Assembly (NCBI GenBank): GCA_035944555.1
Contig: DASZAY010000008.1
Span: 186,001-250,000 of the forward strand
Direction: 5' to 3'
Length of the DNA: 64,000 bases
DNA from: CADCWK01 sp035944555
GTDB lineage: Bacteria > Chloroflexota > Chloroflexia > Thermomicrobiales > UBA6265
Position 1 is the stretch's first letter. Each line of letters starts with the position of its first letter. A program made the position numbers and the translations under genes. The notes below the pieces were generated by a model. The model was not told where the DNA came from. It worked only from the letters and a program-made list of their open reading frames with translations, and did not search any database. Shown here in pieces: positions 25,000 to 33,507 of the stretch.

Positions 25000-25722
25000 T
25001 TGACGCATCGCTCGCCATTCGCAACCGACGAGCAGTCCCCGGACGTGCCAATGGAGCCCGTGATCGACTTCGGCGATGCGGGCACGGTCGGGGAATCGGA
25101 TTCCATCCCGGACATCGTGATCCGGCGCCTGCCGGTCTACGTGCGGACCCTTCGCGGGTTGCGGGACGACGGAATCGCGTCGGTATCGTCGGATGAACTG
25201 GCCGAGCACATCGGCGTGACCGCGGCCCAGATCCGACGTGACCTCTCCTACTTCGGCCGGTTCGGCAAGCAGGGCAAGGGCTACGACACCGCCTTCCTCG
25301 CTGACCGCATTGCCGAGATCCTAGGAGTCAACGCCCACTGGGATGTCGCGTTGGCCGGGGTAGGAAACCTCGGGCAGGCCGTGCTTCGCTATCGTGGATT
25401 CACCAATCCCGCGTCGTCATTCAGGATCGTCGCCGTATTCGATCGGGGCCATCACGGACCCAGCGACCGTATCGACGGTATCCCCATCCTGTCGACCGAC
25501 CGGATGACCGATGTGATCCGCGAGCGGGGCATCAAGGTCGGGATCATCGCCGTCCCCGCCGTGGCCGCCCAGAGCATCGCCGACCAGATGGTCAGCGGTG
25601 GGGTCAAGGCGATCCTCAATTACGCCCCGGTCGTCCTCAAGACCCCGCACGACGTCACCGTCCGCGAGATCGACCCGGTCAGCGCCCTCCAGTCGATGAC
25701 GTACTACCTGCGGGATCGCTGA
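25000..25722 (+). CDS. rex: Redox-sensing transcriptional repressor Rex
   Basis: About 240 aa. Winged-helix DNA-binding domain: IPDIVIRRLPVYVRTLRGLRD, VSSDELAEHIGVTAAQIRRDLSYFGRFGKQGKGYD (about 65-105). The Rossmann domain binding NADH has VALAGVGNLGQAVLRYRGF (about 120) and IPILSTDRM, with the C-terminal ILNYAPVVLKTPHDVTVREIDP. Rex binds DNA at low NADH/NAD+ and releases it when NADH rises. Start uncertain: TTG at 25000 has GAGG 8 nt upstream; GTG 24994 and ATG 25051 are alternatives. A candidate operator precedes nuoA at 61094. Confidence 0.93.
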   Translation: MTHRSPFATDEQSPDVPMEPVIDFGDAGTVGESDSIPDIVIRRLPVYVRTLRGLRDDGIASVSSDELAEHIGVTAAQIRRDLSYFGRFGKQGKGYDTAFLADRIAEILGVNAHWDVALAGVGNLGQAVLRYRGFTNPASSFRIVAVFDRGHHGPSDRIDGIPILSTDRMTDVIRERGIKVGIIAVPAVAAQSIADQMVSGGVKAILNYAPVVLKTPHDVTVREIDPVSALQSMTYYLRDR

Positions 25723-25750
25723 CCAGAGACGCACGGTCCAACACGAACGA

Positions 25751-25784
25751 CGAGGGGGGAGCACCTCACGGCGCTCCCCCCTCG
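25751..25784. terminator. Hairpin between convergent rex and esterase genes
   Basis: CGAGGGGGGAGC and GCTCCCCCCTCG form a 12-bp perfect stem with a 10-nt loop in the 92-nt space between the two stops. No clear T-tract. Confidence 0.7.
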
Positions 25785-25814
25785 TTCATCGGCTGAGACC
25801 GGAACCTACGGTCA

Positions 25815-26960
25815 TCATGCCGTCCCGAATGCCTCTCGCAGTCGCCCGGCGGCTTCCTCGACGTCTTCGATCGCCTTGTCCACCACGAGCCCCGTACCGA
25901 AGAACTCATGTGTGACGCCTTCGTAGGTCGTCAGCGTCGTGTCGACGCCCGCATCACTCAGCTGCTGGGCGTAGATCTCACCCTGGTCGTGCAGTGGGTC
26001 GATCTCGGCCAGGATCACCGTCGCGGGCGGCAGGCCGGTCAGATCGGCGATCGCCGGGGAGACGTATGGGTCACTCTCGGCGAGGGCCTGATCGGGCAGA
26101 TAGTACGAGCCGAACCACTCCAGCATCGCCGAGTTGAGCGGAGACGCATCAGCGAACTGATCGATCGACTGCGTCTGGTCGCCGGATGGGGCGAAGGTCG
26201 CGACCGGATAGACCAGGACCTGGTGGATCGGCGCGGACCCACCGAGATCGCGCGCGAGCAGGCAGACGACGGTAGCAAGATTGCCCCCGGCGCTCTCGCC
26301 GACGACCGCGACCCGGGCAGGGTCGCCGTTGATCTGCCCTGCGTTCTCGATGATCCACTGGGTAGCGGCATAGGCGTCGTTAGCCGCGGCCGGATACGGG
26401 TTCTCCGGCGCCTGACGATAGGCAACCGAAACGACGAGCGCCCCGGAGGCGTTGGCCAGTGCCCAGCATGAGGCGTCATAGGTGTCGAGATCGGCGATGA
26501 CGAAGCCACCGCCGTGGAAGTAGACCGCGACGGGGAGCGGCCCCTCGGGCGCGTGGAGAGGCGTGTAGACCCGCGCAACGATATCGCTGTCGCCACCGGG
26601 AACGAGGATGTGGGAGATGCCACCAATCGCTTCCTGGCCGGCCCCACCACGGGCGGCAGTCACAGCCAGCACCGCGGACGCAATCGATGGCAGGTTGCGG
26701 GCGATCTGCGGGGTGACCTCTTCGATCGATGGCGCCTCAGTGGCCGCCAGCGCGTCGAGAAGCTCCTGCATCTGCGGGTCGACCTCGACCCCGCCGAACA
26801 ATTCCGGTGTCGCCCCAGTGCCCGGGGTTGCGTCCCCTGTCTGGGCAACGCTGCCCGGCGCGAACCGGGACGCGAGTGCTCCACCGGCCACAGCGATGCC
26901 GGTCCCGGTGATGACCAAGCGCCGGTTCATGTGGCGACTGGTCGATTCGTGGTTAGACAT
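25815..26960 (-). CDS. Tat-exported alpha/beta-hydrolase (HSL-family esterase/lipase)
   Basis: 381 aa. Twin-arginine signal MNRRLVITGTGIAVAGGALASR (about 11-32), then an Ala-Thr-Pro-rich linker (TGDATPGTGATP). The hydrolase domain has the oxyanion-hole VAVYFHGGGFVIADLDTYDASC (about 145), nucleophile elbow VVGESAGGNLATVVC (Ser about 219), the acid in AEIDPLHDQGEIYAQQL and His in YEGVTHEFFGTG. These place it in the hormone-sensitive-lipase family acting outside the membrane; natural substrate unknown. ATG at 26960 chosen over a TTG at 26990. Divergent from nadB. Confidence 0.88.
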   Translation of the reverse strand: MSNHESTSRHMNRRLVITGTGIAVAGGALASRFAPGSVAQTGDATPGTGATPELFGGVEVDPQMQELLDALAATEAPSIEEVTPQIARNLPSIASAVLAVTAARGGAGQEAIGGISHILVPGGDSDIVARVYTPLHAPEGPLPVAVYFHGGGFVIADLDTYDASCWALANASGALVVSVAYRQAPENPYPAAANDAYAATQWIIENAGQINGDPARVAVVGESAGGNLATVVCLLARDLGGSAPIHQVLVYPVATFAPSGDQTQSIDQFADASPLNSAMLEWFGSYYLPDQALAESDPYVSPAIADLTGLPPATVILAEIDPLHDQGEIYAQQLSDAGVDTTLTTYEGVTHEFFGTGLVVDKAIEDVEEAAGRLREAFGTA

Positions 26961-27172
26961 CGTTCGTTGACTCCCATTCGTGATCGTCAAGGCAGAACTG
27001 CGTAACCCCGGGACGATGCACCGGATGGGCCACCAGCCCGTCGTCCTGTAGTCCCCCTTACTTCGACCAATCCCTTAACAGCGGGCAGCCGCGGACACCG
27101 CGAGACTGCTACGCTTCGTCGGTCATGGCGGCACCGGCCGCCGGCCCTCCCCACTCCCAGGACACCCCTCGC

Positions 27173-28855
27173 ATGAGCTCCCAGCCCCCGGTCCGGCCCT
27201 ACGATGTCATCGTGATCGGCGCCGGCGTCGCGGGGCTCGCCTTCACGCTCCGCCTGCCGGCCAACCTCCGCGTTGCCCTGCTCACCAAGGGCGTGCTCGG
27301 CGAGAGCAACACCCGCTACGCGCAGGGTGGCCTGGCGGCCGCGGTGGGCGCCGACGATTCTCCCGCCCTCCATTTCGAGGACACGATCATCGCTGGAGCC
27401 GGGTTGTGCGACGAGACGGCGGTCCGTGCGCTGGTCGAGGGCGCGCCGGAAGCCGTCCGGTGGCTGATCGAGGCCGGCACGGACTTCGACCGGGAAGGCG
27501 GCGGTTACGCGCTGGGTCGCGAGGGCGCCCACAGCCGGCGTCGTGTCCTCCACGCGGGTGGCGACGCGACCGGCGCCGAGATCGAACGGGCCCTTGTCGC
27601 GCGGGCCCGGGCCGACCTGCGGATCGACATCTTCGAGCATGCCTTCGCCTTCGATCTGCTCACTGGCGACAGTCGATGCCACGGCGTCGTCGCTGACTTG
27701 GGGGACGGCATCTCGACGGCACTGACCGCCCCGGTGACCGTCCTGGCCGCTGGTGGCGCCGGACAACTCTGGGCGACAACGAGCAACCCGGCCAGCGCGA
27801 CCGCCGACGGCCTGGCGATGGCCATCCGGGCCGGCGCGACCATCGCCGATCTCGAGTTCATGCAGTTCCACCCGACCGTGCTGGCCCTGCCCGGGTCGGC
27901 GCCATTCCTCGTCTCGGAGGCGGTCCGCGGCGAGGGCGCTTACCTCCGCGGTGCTGACGGCGAGCGGTTCATGGTCGACCAGCATCCCCAGGCCGAGCTC
28001 GCCCCGCGCGATGTCGTCGCCCGCGGAATCCAGCGCCAGATGCAAGCTGACGGGACCGGGAGTGTCTGGCTGGACCTGCGGCATCTCGATCCGGCCATCG
28101 TCGGCCGGCGCTTCCCGACGATCGGCGCCGAGCTACATGCCCGCGGGCTGAACCTCGCCAGCGACCTGATCCCGATCGCTCCGGCCGCCCACTACTTCAT
28201 GGGCGGCATCGTCGCCGGGACCGACGGCATGACCAGCCTGCCCGGACTGCTGGCGATCGGCGAGGCGGCCTGCACCGGCGTGCATGGCGCCAATCGCCTC
28301 GCCAGCAACTCGCTCCTCGAAGGACTCGTCTTCGGCCTCGCCGCCGCTGACCGGATCGCGGCGAGCCCCGGCGCACCGCCGTCCGACGGTTCGCTGCCCG
28401 ACCTCGACGCCGGACCGGTCGAGGAGATCCCCGTCTTCGCGGCGGAAGACCTGGCCGACATGCGGCGCGTCCTGCAGGCGGCGATGAGCCGCGATGTCTC
28501 GGTGCTGCGGGATGCTACGGGGCTCGCCCACGCCTCGACCGACCTCGGCGAGATCCGGGCCGCGCTCGGGCCCTCCGGCCTGTTCGCCCCGCGCATGGAC
28601 GAGCCCCTGGCCCGCCAACTTGCCGAGCTGCGCAACCTCCTCGACGCGGCCGAAGCCGTCACGTTCGCCGCCACCCGCCGGACCGAGAGCCGGGGCGCCC
28701 ATGCCCGCGCCGACTACCCGGAGCGGGAGGCAGAGTGGGATGGCGCCCACGGGATGCGGCGGCGCGACCGCGTCGGGATGGACCACTGGTCGAGCGGCGC
28801 GCTGGGAAGCGCCCTCGGACAGCACCAGCCGGTTGCGGGGGCTGGTATCATATAG
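27173..28855 (+). CDS. nadB: L-aspartate oxidase
   Basis: 560 aa flavoprotein that oxidises aspartate to iminoaspartate, first step of de novo NAD synthesis. Evidence: FAD-binding YDVIVIGAGVAGLAFTLRL (about 10-28), TRYAQGGLAAAVGADDSP (about 47), GREGAHSRRRVLHAGGDATG (about 120), FMQFHPT, YLRGADGERFM, APRDVVARGIQRQM and HYFMGGIVAGTDGMTSLPGLLAIGEAACTG split over about 340-370, plus the C-terminal helical domain. ATG at 27173 is where homology starts; ATG 27125 is possible. nadA and nadC are not in the window. A TACGCT -10 at about 27111 is plausible. Confidence 0.94.
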   Translation: MSSQPPVRPYDVIVIGAGVAGLAFTLRLPANLRVALLTKGVLGESNTRYAQGGLAAAVGADDSPALHFEDTIIAGAGLCDETAVRALVEGAPEAVRWLIEAGTDFDREGGGYALGREGAHSRRRVLHAGGDATGAEIERALVARARADLRIDIFEHAFAFDLLTGDSRCHGVVADLGDGISTALTAPVTVLAAGGAGQLWATTSNPASATADGLAMAIRAGATIADLEFMQFHPTVLALPGSAPFLVSEAVRGEGAYLRGADGERFMVDQHPQAELAPRDVVARGIQRQMQADGTGSVWLDLRHLDPAIVGRRFPTIGAELHARGLNLASDLIPIAPAAHYFMGGIVAGTDGMTSLPGLLAIGEAACTGVHGANRLASNSLLEGLVFGLAAADRIAASPGAPPSDGSLPDLDAGPVEEIPVFAAEDLADMRRVLQAAMSRDVSVLRDATGLAHASTDLGEIRAALGPSGLFAPRMDEPLARQLAELRNLLDAAEAVTFAATRRTESRGAHARADYPEREAEWDGAHGMRRRDRVGMDHWSSGALGSALGQHQPVAGAGII

Positions 28856-28870
28856 TCAGTGATTGACTAT
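28852..28870. promoter_or_regulatory. Operator-like inverted repeat between nadB and the MOSC gene
   Basis: ATAGTCA-gtgat-TGACTAT, 7-bp perfect AT-rich arms overlapping the nadB stop codon. Unlike the GC-rich hairpins elsewhere it looks like a protein-binding site; TTGACT in it could also serve as -35 for the next gene. Confidence 0.3.
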
Positions 28871-28915
28871 CGGCGCCGCTCACCATCTGGCGCCTCCCCG
28901 CGAGGTCAGGCAACC

Positions 28916-29419
28916 ATGACAACTGGACAGGTCGAAGGGATCTTCGTCTCGCCGGCGTCGGGGCAACCGATGCAGGGCCGCGACGCCGTGCGGGCGTTCG
29001 CCGGTGAGGGACTGGAAGGCGACCGCTTTCGCGACACCGTCACTGCCAGCGCGGTCGATCAGGGCCCGGGTGACGGTCGGCAGATTACGCTGGTCGCCCG
29101 CGAGTCTCTGACCGAGATCGAATCCGAAACAGGGCTGGTCATCCCGGCCGACAAGAGCCGCCGCAACATCATCACGGCGGGTGTCCGGCTCAACGAGCTG
29201 GTTGGCCAGCGCTTCCGGGTCGGCGACGTCGAGCTCGAAGGTGCTGAACTCTGCCAGCCGTGCGCCAAGATGGGCGACGTGCTGAACGCCGACAAGGCGA
29301 CCGTCGTCCGGGCGCTGGTCCATCGTTCCGGATTGCGCGCCCGCATCATCTCCGGCGGCACGATCCACACCGGCGACCCGATCATCGCCGAGCCCCCGTC
29401 AGCAACCGCCGCCGGCTGA
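28916..29419 (+). CDS. MOSC-domain protein
   Basis: 167 aa, single MOSC domain: VEGIFVSPASGQPMQGRDAVRA, GEGLEGDRF, the ITLVARESLTEIE segment, SRRNIITAGVRLNELVGQRFRVGDVELEG and the conserved Cys in ELCQPCAKMGD (about 121). MOSC domains carry sulfur or pterin-bound molybdenum chemistry in YiiM-like reductases and MOCO sulfurases; a stand-alone domain like this is YiiM-like but its substrate is unknown. ATG at 28916 with GAGGTCAGG upstream, 61 nt after nadB, same strand. Confidence 0.88.
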   Translation: MTTGQVEGIFVSPASGQPMQGRDAVRAFAGEGLEGDRFRDTVTASAVDQGPGDGRQITLVARESLTEIESETGLVIPADKSRRNIITAGVRLNELVGQRFRVGDVELEGAELCQPCAKMGDVLNADKATVVRALVHRSGLRARIISGGTIHTGDPIIAEPPSATAAG

Positions 29420-29440
29420 TCCGGTCGTCATACTGAGCAA

Positions 29441-29486
29441 CGGGAAAGGGGCGGCCCGGACGATTGTCCGGGCCGCCCCTTTCCCG
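29441..29486. terminator. 21-bp perfect hairpin between convergent genes
   Basis: Arms 29441-29461 and 29466-29486 are exact reverse complements (CGGGAAAGGGGCGGCCCGGAC type) around loop gatt, between the MOSC stop and the M20-peptidase stop. No T-tract. Confidence 0.75.
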
Positions 29487-29500
29487 TATCACCAGGAGTC

Positions 29501-30691
29501 CTAGCCGAGCAGCCGGCGGACCGTCTCGACGTAGACGCCAGCCTGCGTGACCAGGTCGTCGACGTAGACGCACTCGTCGGCACCGTGAGCGCGCTCCCCG
29601 CCCGGCCCGAACCCGACGGTGTCGATCCCGGCCTGGCGGTAGAACCGGCCGTCCGTGGCGCCGGCCCACGAGACGAAGTACGGCGGCTCCTGTCCCGTGA
29701 CCGTCGTCGCGGCGGCCTTGATCGCCTGGACGAGCGGCGAGCTCTCCTCCGTGATGTTGGCCGCGATCCAGTCGTCATGCGGGTCGACCGTCAGCTCGTA
29801 GCGGAACTCCGGGTCCTCCGCGGCGACGGCGTCCAGCGAGGCGACGATCTCGGCCCCCGCGCTGTCCTTGTCCTCCCCGGGGATCAGCCGCCGGTCGACG
29901 GTGATCGTGCACTCGCCCGGGACGACGTTGTGGGCGACGCCGGCGGTGATCGTGTTGACGCTGATCACCGGCTTGCCGATCGCCGGGTGGAACTTGTCCA
30001 GGTCCTTCTCCAGCGCCAGCACTCCCTTGGCCGCCTTGGCGATCGCGTTGATGCCGGTGGCCCGCGCGGCGGCCGTGTGGCTGGCCCGCCCGATGAAGCG
30101 GATCTCTAGGCCAAGGATGCCTCGCTCGGCGTTGCGGACCTTGAGGTCGCTCTTCTCGCCGATCAGGCAGTAATCCGGCTTCGGCAGCCGCCCGGCCGCG
30201 ATCTCCTCGAGCAGGAAGATCGATCCCCAGCGCGCGCTGGTCTCCTCGTCGGAAACCACGTGGGCCTGTAGGCAGCCCTTGAGCGGAGCGTCGCGGAACA
30301 GCGACATCACGTAGAGCATCACGCCGACGCTGCTCTTCATGTCGCTGGCGCCCCGACCGAACAGCCGCTTGCCGTCGTCGCTGAGGGTCGGCTCGAACGG
30401 GCCATTCGTCCACGCATCAGGATCGGAGACCGGGACGGTATCCAGGTGGCCGTTCATGGCCAGCGTGGGACCGGTCGCCGGGTCACCGACCGAGATCACC
30501 ACGTTGGGCCGGGCCGGGTCCTTGGCGACGACCTGGTAGTTCAGGCCAAGCTCGTCGCACCAGGCAGTAACGGACGCCATCACGGCGGCTTCCTCGCCGC
30601 TGGGCGACGGAACCGAGATCAGGCGGCTGGCGATACGGACGATCTCGTCGCGATCGATCGTGGGGCTGGGAATTGTCGTAGCCTCGGACAA
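29501..30691 (-). CDS. M20-family metallopeptidase (ArgE/DapE-like)
   Basis: 396 aa. Zinc-ligand motifs: MNGHLDTVPVSD (about 79), GASDMKSSVGVM (about 110), the catalytic pair in VSDEETSARWGS (about 142), and the dimerisation domain from GIRFIGRASHT-like RFIGRASHTAAA (about 185). The C-terminal WAGATDGRFYRQAGIDTVGFGPG holds the last ligand region. It hydrolyses an N-acyl amino acid or peptide; ArgE, DapE and carboxypeptidase G2-type roles cannot be separated by sequence. I chose the TTG at 30691, with AGGGAGG 6 nt upstream. Last of the minus-strand run from 37.1 kb. Confidence 0.9.
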   Translation of the reverse strand: MSEATTIPSPTIDRDEIVRIASRLISVPSPSGEEAAVMASVTAWCDELGLNYQVVAKDPARPNVVISVGDPATGPTLAMNGHLDTVPVSDPDAWTNGPFEPTLSDDGKRLFGRGASDMKSSVGVMLYVMSLFRDAPLKGCLQAHVVSDEETSARWGSIFLLEEIAAGRLPKPDYCLIGEKSDLKVRNAERGILGLEIRFIGRASHTAAARATGINAIAKAAKGVLALEKDLDKFHPAIGKPVISVNTITAGVAHNVVPGECTITVDRRLIPGEDKDSAGAEIVASLDAVAAEDPEFRYELTVDPHDDWIAANITEESSPLVQAIKAAATTVTGQEPPYFVSWAGATDGRFYRQAGIDTVGFGPGGERAHGADECVYVDDLVTQAGVYVETVRRLLG

Positions 30692-30820
30692 CAGGAACCT
30701 CCCTGGGAGATAAGTGGAAAACGGCAAGGCCGGTCGCCAAACGGGACCGGCCGGCCGACGCTCTCGGGATGGTACAGGTGCGGGACCCGCGCTGCCTGCT
30801 GGGCCGCCGGGAAGCGCCCC

Positions 30821-31150
30821 TTACAGTCGCTCGAAACGCGAAACGTTGGCGACGAACACGACCGCCCCGCCAACTTCGACCTCGAAGTTCTCCGGCATGT
30901 ACAGCAGGCCCGGCTCGAGCGCGGGGGAATACGGTACGGCGATCTGGGTGCGGCGCCGGCAGATCCGGCGGAGGATCGCCATCACGGCGGGGACGATATG
31001 GTCCTCGACGCCGATCATCAGGCTGGTGTTGCCGGTGCGGAGGAACGACCCCGTGGTGTTCACCTTGGTGAACCGGTGCCCGGCGCTGACAAGCGCCTGG
31101 GTGAGGGTATCGGTGTCCTCGTCCTGAACGATAGCGATGATCATCTTCAT
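30821..31150 (-). CDS. darA: DarA/PstA-type cyclic-di-AMP receptor (DUF970, PII-like)
   Basis: 109 aa. Very close to the family pattern: MKMIIAIVQDEDTDTLTQAL, HRFTKVNTTGSFLRTGNTSL, MIGVEDHIVPAVMAILRRIC, then a variable loop and VEVGGAVVFVANVSRFERL at the end. DarA/PstA trimers bind cyclic di-AMP; their output partner is unknown in most bacteria. ATG at 31150 with GAGGAGGGC upstream. It lies between a histidine kinase and an M20 peptidase on the same strand. A potassium uptake system, a classic c-di-AMP target, is at 58.8 kb. Confidence 0.92.
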   Translation of the reverse strand: MKMIIAIVQDEDTDTLTQALVSAGHRFTKVNTTGSFLRTGNTSLMIGVEDHIVPAVMAILRRICRRRTQIAVPYSPALEPGLLYMPENFEVEVGGAVVFVANVSRFERL

Positions 31151-31246
31151 CGGCGCCCTCCTCGCCATCGTCGGCTCTACGAATCGGCAGTCTACCGACC
31201 GCGCGACCGCTCGTCCACTCCCCCGGCACCATGTCGCATCAACGGG

Positions 31247-33403
31247 TCATCCGGTGCCGGTTTCGGCCTCCCCATCAGGTTGGCTGCGATCAGCCCGGTC
31301 AGCATCCAGCCGGAGTCCGGTCCCGCCTGCCAGGCCCCCGGGACCACCCTTCGGCAGTCTGACGATGAACGCCGTTCCCTGGTCCTTCGTCCGCTCGGCC
31401 GAGACGTTGCCACCATGGCTGACCACGATCTCGCGGACGATGCTTAACGCCAGGCCAAGCTCGGCCGCGCCTGTCGTACTGTCGCCCTCGGGGCGCTGAA
31501 ATGGTTCGAAGGCGCGCGCCCGCTGTTCGTCCGAGAGCCGGTGATCCAGGTCCGTCACACGGATCTCGGTCGATTCCCCGAGATCGCGAACCCGAACAGT
31601 GACCGGCTGTTCAGCGCGGGCGGTCGGTGCCGTCTGCTCGAGCAGATTGTCAATCACCTGCCGCAGCCGGACCCGGTCCCCCTCGACGACGATCCGACCG
31701 TCGGCTTCGAGCGTGAGGCCGGCCGGGTCGGCGACGGTGAAGCGGGCGGCGTCAACAGCCTCACGGGCCAGCTCGACCAGGTCGACTGGTCCAAGTTCCA
31801 GCCGGGTGTCGCCGCGCCCCAGGCCCGAGAGGAGGACGAGGTCATCGATCAGGCGGCCGAGCTGCCGGCTCTGGTGAACGATGACATCGACCATCCGCGT
31901 CTCGGCCGTCGCGGGGTCGTCGGCTCCGGTCGGGCCACGCCTGGCCATGCGCCGGGCAAGGAGCTGACCGTAGCCGGAGATCGTCGTAATTGGGGTCCGG
32001 AGCTCATGGCTGACAACCGAGAGAAAGTCCTGCCGGGCAAGATCGGACGCCCGCTCGGTGGCAATTACCTCCGCATTGCGGATCGCCAGAGCGGCTTGCC
32101 CGGCAATCCGCTCCAGGAGGCCGACCCGGGCCGGAGTGAACACGCCCGGACGGTGCGCCTTGACGGCGATCACGCCGATCTGCTCGCCACCCGCTCTCAT
32201 CGGGACAGCGACGGCGCTATGGAAATAGCGCACGCCCGACCGGTCGATCGGCAGGATCGTTCCGTCCGGACGGACGAGCGGGTACGTCTCGACATCCGAC
32301 CCCGCGACCGTTCCTCCGGCCCAGATGCTTCGGAAGACGATTCCCGGTTCCGGGTTCTTCTCCAGATCTTCCGGACCCGATGGTTCGGGTGGTACCTGCT
32401 CGAACCGCTCCGGTTGCCGGACGCCGGCGTGGGCGGCAAACAGGAACCGGAGTCTCCCGCGGATCGGGTCCAGCCGTGCGATCTCGACCACGTCGGCATC
32501 GAGCACTCGCCGAACCTGCCCGCCGATCTCCTCGACCAGAGCCCCTGCCTCATACGTCGCCGTGAGAGCCCGGCTGACGTCATTGAGCGCCCGCAGCTCG
32601 GCCAGTGCGCGGGCCAGGTCGTCGTTGCGCTCCCGCAGCAGCGTGTTGCGGTCCAACGTCACATGCAGCGCGATGATGATGACCAGGGCGAGCAGACAGC
32701 TGACCCAGTAGTCCAGCCGCAGGCTGACGGAGTCGATGATCAGCGCGGTGGCCGTCGCGCCGATCACGGCGACTGCTTCCCAGATCACCACCTGGGCTAG
32801 CTGGGGGATCCCAAGCCGAGAGAGGCGACCATCGCGCCGGCCCACCCACTCCGGCAGCCCGGCGAGCTGCACCCCGCCGATGGCAATTAGCTGGAACACC
32901 AGGTAGCCCACACTGAACGGAATGAGTCCGGTGAGGTCAGAGTCGCCTCGAGACGAGATCGACGTGCCGACGGTGATCCAGGCGGCCAGTCCTCCCGCCA
33001 GCACTCCCAGAACCATCCGTCCTGCGAGAAACGCGTAGGCGACGAGTGGACCACCATCGTGGCGGATTCGATCGATTGCGTAGCGGGCCAGCGGGTATAC
33101 CAGGACGATGATCGCCCCGTGGATGGCACTGAACCCGAGGACGACCGCGACGGCAAAGGCGAGGGCGCCAGCGCTGCTCCAGGCCCATTGGTGCGGGATG
33201 CGTACCGAGACGACCAGAACCGCGATGACGACGACCGCCAGCGCGAAGGGCACGATGTTCCAGGCCCATACCGGCACATCCGGCACGAGAAGGAACATGG
33301 TCACGACCGCGAGGACAGCGAGAACCCAGGCCCAGCAATCGGCCCAGGGGGCCATGCCGAACCTGGTCGCCCGGATTCGCTTCTCGGAGTTGGGTCGTGT
33401 CAC
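31247..33403 (-). CDS. Membrane sensor histidine kinase with GAF domain and degenerate ATP site
   Basis: 718 aa. About eight membrane helices (residues 20-245), a linker helix, a GAF domain (about 275-445), the HisKA dimerisation helix with phospho-acceptor in SVVSHELRTPITTISGYGQL (His466) and a HATPase-like domain. The ATP site departs from consensus: the N-box reads IDNLLEQTAP, Gln replacing the Mg-binding Asn; the G1 box reads VTDLDHRLS instead of DxGxG; G2 reads AELGLALSI without the leading Gly-x-Gly. Autokinase activity is therefore doubtful. No response regulator is adjacent. GTG start at 33403; ATG 33355 is an alternative. Confidence 0.85.
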   Translation of the reverse strand: MTRPNSEKRIRATRFGMAPWADCWAWVLAVLAVVTMFLLVPDVPVWAWNIVPFALAVVVIAVLVVSVRIPHQWAWSSAGALAFAVAVVLGFSAIHGAIIVLVYPLARYAIDRIRHDGGPLVAYAFLAGRMVLGVLAGGLAAWITVGTSISSRGDSDLTGLIPFSVGYLVFQLIAIGGVQLAGLPEWVGRRDGRLSRLGIPQLAQVVIWEAVAVIGATATALIIDSVSLRLDYWVSCLLALVIIIALHVTLDRNTLLRERNDDLARALAELRALNDVSRALTATYEAGALVEEIGGQVRRVLDADVVEIARLDPIRGRLRFLFAAHAGVRQPERFEQVPPEPSGPEDLEKNPEPGIVFRSIWAGGTVAGSDVETYPLVRPDGTILPIDRSGVRYFHSAVAVPMRAGGEQIGVIAVKAHRPGVFTPARVGLLERIAGQAALAIRNAEVIATERASDLARQDFLSVVSHELRTPITTISGYGQLLARRMARRGPTGADDPATAETRMVDVIVHQSRQLGRLIDDLVLLSGLGRGDTRLELGPVDLVELAREAVDAARFTVADPAGLTLEADGRIVVEGDRVRLRQVIDNLLEQTAPTARAEQPVTVRVRDLGESTEIRVTDLDHRLSDEQRARAFEPFQRPEGDSTTGAAELGLALSIVREIVVSHGGNVSAERTKDQGTAFIVRLPKGGPGGLAGGTGLRLDADRADRSQPDGEAETGTG

Positions 33404-33507
33404 ATCTGTCAGCTAATCCTGAGGTGGCCGGACCGGAAGGGACACGGAACGTCCGCGTACCGCCATTGACGCAAGCTCACTGCCCGGCCGCTTGCACCCG
33501 GGCATCC

